Source: Anaerolineae bacterium (GTDB lineage Bacteria > Chloroflexota > Anaerolineae > Anaerolineales > Villigracilaceae). Taken from it: a stretch of DNA of 13,662 nucleotides. The DNA is taken from the NCBI GenBank assembly GCA_003694975.1, contig RFJH01000150.1:1-13662 (forward strand), in the 5' to 3' direction. Shown one piece after another: positions 6,582-12,156 of this stretch; position 1 is the first letter of the stretch; every line of letters starts with the position of its first letter. Below the pieces are notes generated by a model. The model was given only the letters and a program-made list of their open reading frames with translations. It was not told the origin of the DNA and made no database searches. The position numbers and the translations under genes are program-made.

Positions 6582-7541
6582 CTACTCATCCTCTTCAACA
6601 GAATGCGAGTCGTCTTCCCCGCCATGATTTTCATGGTTACCGCTACCAGACTCGGACGTGGAATCGTCGGATGCCTTCTGCCCACCCGAATCTTCATCGT
6701 CGCCCGCCTCCAATGTAGCGGTTGGAGAAACCTCTGCGCCGCCATCGTCATCATCGGGTGTTTCAGAGACCAGGGAAGGCGGAGCGAGCCCTTCATGCTC
6801 ATCATGCCCCTCCTCTTCTTCCGTTTCCGGCAAGACGACGGCATCCGGGGGGAGGAGAATGACATCGGTCGCCTCAACCACCTTCTCAGGTTGCGTCCAT
6901 CCCACGATTCGCACCGCAGCGCCAGGATCTACCGGTTCGGCGGGCAGACGCGTCTCTCCCGTAATGACCACTGTCACGCCGGAAACCAACCAGCGATCTG
7001 CCTGCCGACTCTCCAGCCATCCATCAAAAGACACCCGCTCCACACGCCCCTTAGCGAAGAGTTCACCGATCTCCTCCAGTCGCTCATTCTCGATTTCGAA
7101 CTCAACCTCTTCGCGCCGCAGGGGGTCGAAAACCAGGCTCAAACGCAGTCCCTCCCAGGTACGTTTAACCGGATAGAGACCATCCCCCGGGAGGGCGGTC
7201 GAGGAAGCGCGTACCAGCCCTGTCCCACTCACAAAGAGGAACACAGCGACCAGGAACGCCACCGCTGCGGAACGAAAAGCGCCCCAGGCGATTCGGCGAT
7301 GCCGGCGCTCCTGCCGAGTCCGCATCTCTGCCGCGCGCTGCAACAAGCGGGCGCGTCCGCGTTGCATCACAGCGGGGGATGGCGAAAGAGCAGGGAGAGA
7401 GCGGGCGAGAAGCGCTGCGTTCAACAAGGGACGCAAATCTGTCGCAAACTCCGGGAAGCGCTCCAGACAGGTCTCCACGTCCGCGCCGCGTTCGATCTCC
7501 TGCAGGCAAAATTCAAGTGCATCATGCAATTCTCTACTCAC
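6582..7541 (-). CDS. Membrane anti-sigma factor-like protein with DUF5667 and DUF5666-like domains and acidic tail
   Basis: 319 residues from GTG 7541, which overlaps the sigma-factor stop by 8 nt (GTGAGTAG); GGGGAGG 6-7 nt upstream supports it. The cytoplasmic N-terminus (about 1-88; ALEFCLQEIERGADVETCLE, FPEFATDLRPLLNAA) resembles the sigma-binding region seen in Chloroflexota proteins encoded after ECF sigma genes. One membrane segment (about 90-111) leads to a DUF5667-like stretch (SSTALPGDGLYPVKRTWE, 113-130, then an E-rich helix to 165), a DUF5666-like beta domain (about 166-230, DGWLESRQADRWLVSGVTVV), and a disordered acidic His-containing tail (GHDEHE, NHENHGGEDDSHSVEEDE). It probably holds the sigma factor until an external signal. 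That role is inferred from synteny and architecture; no zinc-binding HxxxCxxC motif is visible. Confidence 0.85.
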   Translation of the reverse strand: MSRELHDALEFCLQEIERGADVETCLERFPEFATDLRPLLNAALLARSLPALSPSPAVMQRGRARLLQRAAEMRTRQERRHRRIAWGAFRSAAVAFLVAVFLFVSGTGLVRASSTALPGDGLYPVKRTWEGLRLSLVFDPLRREEVEFEIENERLEEIGELFAKGRVERVSFDGWLESRQADRWLVSGVTVVITGETRLPAEPVDPGAAVRIVGWTQPEKVVEATDVILLPPDAVVLPETEEEEGHDEHEGLAPPSLVSETPDDDDGGAEVSPTATLEAGDDEDSGGQKASDDSTSESGSGNHENHGGEDDSHSVEEDE

Positions 7542-8124
7542 GCTTCACCTCCCCGATTTTCCGTTGCAGGGCAGCCAGGGCGCGAAATTGCAACGCTTTC
7601 ACAGCATTAACCTTCTTGTTCATCACGGCAGCGGTTTCCTGAAGTGAGTAGCCCTGCCCAAAACGCAACGCCAGGACGTGTTGCTGCTCCGGGGTCAACT
7701 CAGAGAGCGCCGCGCGGACAAAGCGAAGGCGTTCCCGTTCATCGAATACCTCGGCAGGAGAGGGATCACCATCGCCCATTGTCTCGGTGAGGGTTTCCTC
7801 GGGCCGGCGATAGGCCCGGCGAAGATGATCGTTGACCAGATGAGACGCCGTAGAAAACAACCATCCTCGCACGTTGCTCCGAGGAGCACGTTGTTTGCGC
7901 ACCGCCTCAAGCAGACGGACAAACGTCTCACCCGCGATGTCTTCTGCCATCATTTCATCGCCAAGACGGTAGAAGACATAGCGATACACGGCGGAAAAAT
8001 AGCGGTCGTATATCGCACCAATCACCTGCGGGTCGAGATTGCGCAGACCCTCCAATTCGCGGCGCTCTTGAGACGAGGTATACGCAGGCATGAGTAAAGG
8101 GGAAGAAAGTGAATGGGCAGTCAT
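7534..8124 (-). CDS. ECF-type RNA polymerase sigma factor (sigma-70 family)
   Basis: 196 residues. Region 2 is clear at about 37-103 (AIYDRYFSAVYRYVFYRLGD, AEDIAGETFVRLLEAV, NVRGWLFSTASHLVNDHLRR) and region 4 at about 135-190 (ALSELTPEQQHVLALRFGQG, YSLQETAAVMNKKVNAVKAL), with no region 3, as in ECF sigma factors. It would direct RNA polymerase to a small regulon. The 3' end overlaps the anti-sigma gene. The start is not certain: ATG 8124 has no Shine-Dalgarno and stands only 4 nt after an extended -10 (TGGTATACT), slightly close for a leaderless start; ATG 8091 (residue 12) is the alternative and also lacks a Shine-Dalgarno. Residues 1-20 are non-conserved, so either start leaves the domains intact. 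Confidence 0.93.
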   Translation of the reverse strand: MTAHSLSSPLLMPAYTSSQERRELEGLRNLDPQVIGAIYDRYFSAVYRYVFYRLGDEMMAEDIAGETFVRLLEAVRKQRAPRSNVRGWLFSTASHLVNDHLRRAYRRPEETLTETMGDGDPSPAEVFDERERLRFVRAALSELTPEQQHVLALRFGQGYSLQETAAVMNKKVNAVKALQFRALAALQRKIGEVKRE

Positions 8125-8128
8125 GCCA

Positions 8129-8137
8129 AGTATACCA
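8129..8137 (-). promoter_or_regulatory. Extended -10 element before the ECF sigma gene
   Basis: Minus-strand TGGTATACT, a TGn-extended -10, ends 4 nt before ATG 8124. No matching -35 is present. It looks like a housekeeping promoter rather than an ECF-type self-activated one. Confidence 0.45.
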
Positions 8138-8149
8138 TTCCCGTGAGGA

Positions 8150-8187
8150 GAGTCTCCCCCCGGCTGGGAGAAGCCGGGAAGAGACTC
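8150..8187. terminator. Two-part hairpin after the DUF5666 lipoprotein gene
   Basis: Nested inverted repeat: outer GAGTCTC (8150-8156) / GAGACTC (8181-8187) and inner CCGGCT (8160-8165) / AGCCGG (8172-8177), separated by a CCC/GAA internal loop. It lies 23 nt downstream of the minus-strand stop at 8211 and upstream of the sigma-factor promoter. No T run follows, so it is a possible terminator or 3' stabiliser rather than a textbook intrinsic terminator. Confidence 0.5.
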
Positions 8188-8210
8188 ACAGTGCAGGTGC
8201 CGCTTATTCT

Positions 8211-9077
8211 TTAATCGTCATCCTGCTCCCCTTGGGCGTGGTCATCATCACTGCTCTGACCGCCGCCATTCCCCTGGTTGCCCTGGTGATCATCGTCTGA
8301 ATGGCTGTCACCACTGCTCTGGGTGTCGTCTGAACCACCGTTGTCATCGTCCATGGTGGTGCCGCTCATATCATCGTCTTGTTGCTTCGGTTCAGCCTTG
8401 ACCACCACCAACGAGCCATCCGCACCGGTTGTAAATTTTATTTCAACGGTATCGCCAACAAGGATAGAACCCTCAATGACAGATTGGTCGGTGATCGTGT
8501 AGGATACACCATCAATGACCAGCGTCGTACCGTCAAAGGACTCCACCACGCCGTAAATTTCATTGTCATCGCTGGGTGAGATCGGAGCAATGGGGGTCGT
8601 TGAAGGAACAACCGAAGGGACGGCAGAAGGGGTCGCCGAAGGAGCAACAGGGGTGGTGGAGGGTGCCGGAGAAGGAGATACCGGCGTGCTGGAAGGCGTG
8701 CCCTGAGGGGTCGCCGAAGTCGCAGAAGCAACCGCCACGACCTTGGCCGATGTGGGTCGCCCGATGTGCGTCGCTTTCACCGACCCATCCGGCGCTACCA
8801 CGGCCTGCACCTTCACGATATCGCCCACGGAGACAGGCTCCACAACCGTTGAGGCACTCACCTGAACCTGTTGACCGTCAACAACCCATGCGTTACCGTT
8901 GATCGCCTCGACCCTACCGGTAAACGCTACCTTTGCCTCTCGCACCTTGGCGCCGGCTGCGGGAGCGTCCGCTCCGGCCATCGCCGAGGCCGCCGCGCCG
9001 CCACAGGCACTTACCGACAGCGAGAGCAATGCCAGAGCGAAGAAAGCAAACAGGCGAAACGTATTCTTTCTCGTCAT
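8211..9077 (-). CDS. Lipoprotein with two DUF5666-like domains, Ser/Thr/Pro linker and acidic C-terminal tail
   Basis: 288 residues. A lipoprotein signal peptide ends in the lipobox LSVSAC with Cys25, so the protein should be lipid-anchored outside the membrane. A DUF5666-like beta domain (about 48-105: VAFTGRVEAINGNAWVVDGQ, VGDIVKVQAVV-PDGSVKATHI) is followed by a Ser/Thr/Pro/Val linker (about 117-168), a second such domain (about 172-228: IYGVVESFDGTTLVIDGVSY, VGDTVEIKF-GADGSLVVVKAE) and a strongly acidic tail (about 232-288) of Asp, Gly, Ser, Gln and His, which could bind divalent cations. AGGAGG 6 nt before ATG 9077 gives a strong start, but the leader can fold over it. Encoded just upstream of the ECF sigma gene; the next-but-one gene shares a DUF5666 domain and a similar tail. 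DUF5666 function is unknown to me. Confidence 0.9.
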   Translation of the reverse strand: MTRKNTFRLFAFFALALLSLSVSACGGAAASAMAGADAPAAGAKVREAKVAFTGRVEAINGNAWVVDGQQVQVSASTVVEPVSVGDIVKVQAVVAPDGSVKATHIGRPTSAKVVAVASATSATPQGTPSSTPVSPSPAPSTTPVAPSATPSAVPSVVPSTTPIAPISPSDDNEIYGVVESFDGTTLVIDGVSYTITDQSVIEGSILVGDTVEIKFTTGADGSLVVVKAEPKQQDDDMSGTTMDDDNGGSDDTQSSGDSHSDDDHQGNQGNGGGQSSDDDHAQGEQDDD

Positions 9078-9161
9078 TCCGAACCTCCTGATGTGATAAA
9101 TGTCGGATATGTTTCATCCAAATAGTCGCCGAAAGGGCGAAAAAGTTATGGGGGTTCGGAA
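9077..9161 (-). promoter_or_regulatory. 5' leader with inverted repeat covering the RBS and start codon
   Basis: TTCCGAACC (minus-strand read of 9153-9161) is an exact 9-bp complement of GGTTCGGAA (9077-9085). The second arm runs from the last GG of the Shine-Dalgarno AGGAGG to the A of the ATG of the DUF5666 lipoprotein gene. A smaller hairpin, TCGCC (9126-9130) / GGCGA (9136-9140), is nested inside. If the whole leader is transcribed, pairing would hide the start. No known riboswitch family was recognised. Confidence 0.45.
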
Positions 9162-9171
9162 ACGAGATCAT

Positions 9172-10275
9172 CTATGGCTGAGCAAAGCGATACACGCGCC
9201 AGAACTCTTGCAAATATTGCTGAGCAATCTGGGGATCGAAGAGGATGAGCACGTTCTCGTCGTTGCGTTCTTCCGCACTGCGGCTGAAATTGTACGAACC
9301 GGTCACGACAATCTGCTCATCAATAATAATGACCTTGTGATGCATCAGGCCATCATTTCCGTCCAGGCGGACGTCGAGGCCGATCTGACGAAAGGGGTCA
9401 TACTCGGTGCCGATATTGGAATTGACCTGATCCGCATCCATCACTCCCATGACAGAAACCCCGGCACCTGCCTGCTCCCGGATAACCTCCCCCAGAGCAT
9501 CGGAAGTAAACGAATAGGCCAGGAAAAAAATGCTCTCCTGAGCCTCGCTGAGCAAATCTTTCAGGCGGTCCTCCACACCGTCATCCGGCGAGAAATAGAC
9601 CTCGATAGGTGTGCCGTCAATGGTCAGGTGAGGGTAGGGAGTCTTTGTAGAGCCATCCTCGCCAAAATGGTCTTCGATGAACATTTCGTTGAACTCTGTC
9701 AGGTAATCCTCTGCCAGGCGTGTGGAGCGAATACGAATCAAATTGTTGTTATCGTGATACGCCCCTGAAAATGTAAAATTCATCGAACCGGTCCAAACCT
9801 CGGAACGATCAATGATGACGAACTTATCGTGCATCAACCCCTCGCGCCGGTCCCCCAATACGGGAATCCCCGCCCGGATCAACCGCTGCGGTGCAGCGTT
9901 ATCGCGCGCATCACTCTCCATGACCACCCGCACGGCGACTCCCCGGTCGTAGGCTCGCAACAAGGCATCGCGCACGCTGGTCAGGCTGAGGCTATAGGCG
10001 GCCACGTCCACGCTCACGCGCGCTGCGTCAATCGCCTCGACCAGCGGCATATCCGGACCGCCGCTCTCCTGAGAAGCGCTGGGGTTCGCCGGATCGGTGA
10101 AATAGAGTTCGTACCAGGGGCCGCGCACGCCGTATCCCACGTGCAGAGGGATGATCCGGGGTGCCTCGCCCTGTGAGACCGAAGTCACCGTCGCAGGCGC
10201 GGCAGTTGGCGACGTGCAAGCGACGAGGACGCTTAAGAGAAAAACAAAGGGCGCGAAGGGTTTACGAAACCACAT
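9172..10275 (-). CDS. Lipid-anchored phospholipase D-like (HKD) protein
   Basis: 367 residues from ATG 10275. A lipoprotein signal peptide ends in LSVLVAC with Cys20. Two PLD repeats follow, each with a complete catalytic HxKxxxxD motif: MHDKFVIID (H149, K151, D156), followed by GSMNFT, and MHHKVIIID (H312, K314, D319), followed by GSYNFS. The two-HKD layout in one short chain resembles PLD-like nucleases and phosphodiesterases, which form a covalent phosphohistidine intermediate. Being anchored outside the membrane, it may act on extracellular DNA or on phospholipid or teichoic-like phosphodiesters; the substrate cannot be decided. GGAGGAG a few nt before ATG 10275 fixes the start; a TTG extension to 10311 would spoil the signal peptide. 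Divergent from the small lipoprotein gene. Confidence 0.93.
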   Translation of the reverse strand: MWFRKPFAPFVFLLSVLVACTSPTAAPATVTSVSQGEAPRIIPLHVGYGVRGPWYELYFTDPANPSASQESGGPDMPLVEAIDAARVSVDVAAYSLSLTSVRDALLRAYDRGVAVRVVMESDARDNAAPQRLIRAGIPVLGDRREGLMHDKFVIIDRSEVWTGSMNFTFSGAYHDNNNLIRIRSTRLAEDYLTEFNEMFIEDHFGEDGSTKTPYPHLTIDGTPIEVYFSPDDGVEDRLKDLLSEAQESIFFLAYSFTSDALGEVIREQAGAGVSVMGVMDADQVNSNIGTEYDPFRQIGLDVRLDGNDGLMHHKVIIIDEQIVVTGSYNFSRSAEERNDENVLILFDPQIAQQYLQEFWRVYRFAQP

Positions 10276-10328
10276 GCTCTCCTCCTCAACGGAACAAGAC
10301 GTTCTCCACAAAACAAACCAACGCCCCG

Positions 10329-10351
10329 ATTATACCCAGCCATGCTAAAAT
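10329..10351. promoter_or_regulatory. Back-to-back divergent -10 elements
   Basis: Minus-strand TATAAT (10329-10334) points at the PLD-like gene and plus-strand TGCTAAAAT (10343-10351, extended -10) at the small lipoprotein gene. Only 11 bp separate the two hexamers, so the two RNA polymerase sites overlap and initiation is likely mutually exclusive. Neither has a clear -35. Confidence 0.5.
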
Positions 10352-10443
10352 ACGAGCAAACCGGGAGGCCAGTCACGAGCCGACACAAAGTCACTTCCTC
10401 AAAGTGGCGAACCCACCCCACCAAAAACCAGGAGGACTACCGC

Positions 10444-11136
10444 ATGTCCAATCAAATTTCTCTATTCAAAACGCTCATCCCAACGCTGACCCTGCCCATC
10501 CTGCTGGCTTGTGGTCTCTTCGCGCCAAAGCCAACTCCCACGCCGTTGCCAACCGCGACCCCCACGCCTCCCCCTCCCCCAACAGCGATCTTCACCCCAA
10601 CAGCATCTTCATCAGAGGAACGCCCGGACATCTCAGGAGCGGTCATCGTCAAAAGCGACCTGCCCGCCGACTTTGAAGAGGTCCCGCCGGAAGAACTCGG
10701 TCTTTCCCCCGAGGAACTGAGCAGCGAGAACTTCACCGTAGAAAACGTCTTTGCCTTCCTCAACCCCAAAACGGTGGAAATCATCCTCGGCTTCAACTCC
10801 CTGCTCCTCACCACCACCGAGCGTCTCGGTTTTGACGTTGCAATTAACAACCCGGATCTCTTTATGACCGGTTTTGTGCAAGGTTTCGGCCCCGTGGAAA
10901 GCCAGGAAGAACTGACCGGCTTCGATGACATCGGCGAGACGGCTTTGGCTACCTCCGTAAGCGCAAAAATGGAAAGTGTCCCCATGAAAATCGAAATGGT
11001 GCTCTTTCGTCGAGAGAACGTGGGGGCCTTCATCGCCTACCTTTACCCCGAGGGCACACAAACCACCGTCACCCTGCACGACCTCGCCACGACGCTGGAC
11101 GCACGCATCACCCAAATGCTCCCCCTGACGCCCTGA
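10444..11136 (+). CDS. Lipoprotein of unknown function with Pro/Thr linker
   Basis: 230 residues from ATG 10444. The signal peptide (LFKTLIPTLTLPILLAC) ends in a lipobox with Cys23. A Pro/Thr linker (about 29-54, KPTPTPLPTATPTPPPPPTA) leads to a folded region (about 60-230) with a SDLPADFEEVPPEELGL segment, a hydrophobic FAFLNPKTVEIILGFNSLLL stretch, and a DDIGETALATSVSAKMESVP region followed by strands and a C-terminal helix. The pattern 'direct-hit on lipid anchor, spacer, small mixed alpha/beta domain' suggests a surface binding protein; I recognise no named domain. The track-length frame reaches back to ATG 10342, but AGGAGG at 10430-10435, 8 nt before ATG 10444, and the signal peptide set the start there. 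It stands alone on the plus strand, followed by a large hairpin. Confidence 0.85.
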   Translation: MSNQISLFKTLIPTLTLPILLACGLFAPKPTPTPLPTATPTPPPPPTAIFTPTASSSEERPDISGAVIVKSDLPADFEEVPPEELGLSPEELSSENFTVENVFAFLNPKTVEIILGFNSLLLTTTERLGFDVAINNPDLFMTGFVQGFGPVESQEELTGFDDIGETALATSVSAKMESVPMKIEMVLFRRENVGAFIAYLYPEGTQTTVTLHDLATTLDARITQMLPLTP

Positions 11137-11157
11137 AAGCAAAGCACAGCCATCCTT

Positions 11158-11213
11158 CGCTCCCCGCAGGTCACCATCTCCCAAGAGAACTCCCTCGCCG
11201 CCTGCGGGGGGCG
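11158..11213 (+). terminator. Large hairpin after the small lipoprotein gene
   Basis: CGCTCCCCGCAGG (11158-11170) pairs with CCTGCGGGGGGCG (11201-11213): 13 bp with one G-U pair and a 30-nt loop. It lies 21 nt after the stop at 11136. No T run follows, so termination is plausible but not shown. The stretch 11137-11271 holds this hairpin, a short palindrome and a -10; no gene is seen in it. Confidence 0.4.
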
Positions 11214-11238
11214 AGGCGCGCCTTATCGCGAGTATAAT
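11214..11238 (+). promoter_or_regulatory. Candidate -10 and palindrome upstream of the FkbM gene
   Basis: Consensus TATAAT (11233-11238) stands 33 nt before ATG 11272, with a perfect 10-bp palindrome AGGCGCGCCT (11214-11223) in its spacer region, where a regulator could bind. No good -35 is seen. Confidence 0.4.
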
Positions 11239-11271
11239 CATCCCCTGCAATCCCCCTTCGAGCGTTTTCCT

Positions 11272-12156
11272 ATGTCCTTTGCCGAGTTCATCTACACCGA
11301 AATCCTCAAACCCAGGCCGCTCAAAGCGCTGACCAACGCCATCCTGTTGCGCATCCTGCCCGAATCGGTGCGCATCGGCGCGGCACATCTCTACCTCGAC
11401 CCGGACGACCCCGTCGTCTCCGGAGCGCTGACCCTGCACGTCTTCGAACCCAGCGAACTGCGCTTCTTCCAACGATACTGCCGCGGCAGGATGACCCTGG
11501 TGGACATCGGCGCCAACATCGGCCTCTACACCGCCCTGGCAATACACAACCTGGACGCCGGCAGCCGCATCATCGCCCTCGAACCGCACCCCGTCACCTA
11601 CACCTTCCTTCAACGGAACATCCGCCTCAACCTGGACCTGCGCGGGGAGGCCGGCCCGCGCGTGGACGCCTTCCCCCTGGCCGCCACCCCGGAACCCAGC
11701 CGCAAGGAACTGCGCCTGAACCCCGAAAACCGCGGCGACAACCGCCTCTACCACGGCACCTACAAGGGAAAAGTGGAGAACTGGGAAGCCATCCCGGTCG
11801 AAGGGAAACCGGTGGACGATGTCCTTGAGCAACTGGGAATCCACGAGGTCAACTTCGTCAAGATCGACATCCAGGGCTACGAACAGATGGCGCTCACCGG
11901 ATTTCAACGCACCCTGAAACGCTCGGAACGCGTCATCCTGATGAGCGAATTCTGGCCGAAGGGGTTGAAAGAAGCGGGCGGCGACGCGCGCGCTTACCTG
12001 GAACTGCTTACCCACCTCGGGTTCACCCTCTACGAACTGCACGAACACCCGCGCGGACGCATCACGCCGCTGGGGGATTGGGATCGCCTGATCGCCCGCC
12101 TGCCGGGACGCCGGTATACCAACATCGTCGGCGTGAAGGGGTATGCCATTGAGTGA
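11272..12156 (+). CDS. FkbM family SAM-dependent methyltransferase
   Basis: 294 residues, cytosolic. The Rossmann-type SAM fold is visible: motif I VDIGANIGLYTALA (77-90), acidic E104 at the end of the second strand (IIALEPHP), and the FkbM signature FVKIDIQGYE (195-204) with its Asp-Gly, then LMSEFWPKGL (223-232). FkbM proteins O-methylate sugars or polyketide-type hydroxyls; in non-antibiotic loci they often decorate cell-surface glycans. The gene overlaps the flippase gene by 14 nt, which fits a role in methylating a lipid-linked or exported glycan, though this is inference. No good Shine-Dalgarno is seen before ATG 11272; the 27-33 nt leader is only weakly purine-rich (CGAG). No signal peptide. 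Confidence 0.92.
   Translation: MSFAEFIYTEILKPRPLKALTNAILLRILPESVRIGAAHLYLDPDDPVVSGALTLHVFEPSELRFFQRYCRGRMTLVDIGANIGLYTALAIHNLDAGSRIIALEPHPVTYTFLQRNIRLNLDLRGEAGPRVDAFPLAATPEPSRKELRLNPENRGDNRLYHGTYKGKVENWEAIPVEGKPVDDVLEQLGIHEVNFVKIDIQGYEQMALTGFQRTLKRSERVILMSEFWPKGLKEAGGDARAYLELLTHLGFTLYELHEHPRGRITPLGDWDRLIARLPGRRYTNIVGVKGYAIE

Noticed and set aside
6603..7610. Plus-strand open frame of 335 codons opposite the anti-sigma gene
   Set aside because: Antisense shadow of a clear gene with domain structure; no ribosome binding site or family resemblance.
9126..9145. Hairpin TCGCC/GGCGA next to AAAAAG as a terminator of the PLD-like gene
   Set aside because: On the transcribed (minus) strand the T run precedes the hairpin instead of following it, so it is not an intrinsic terminator; kept only as part of the leader structure.
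8129..9171. ECF-type promoter (GGAAC-like -35 with CGTC-like -10) before the sigma or lipoprotein genes
   Set aside because: Looked for in both leaders; no pair with proper spacing was found.
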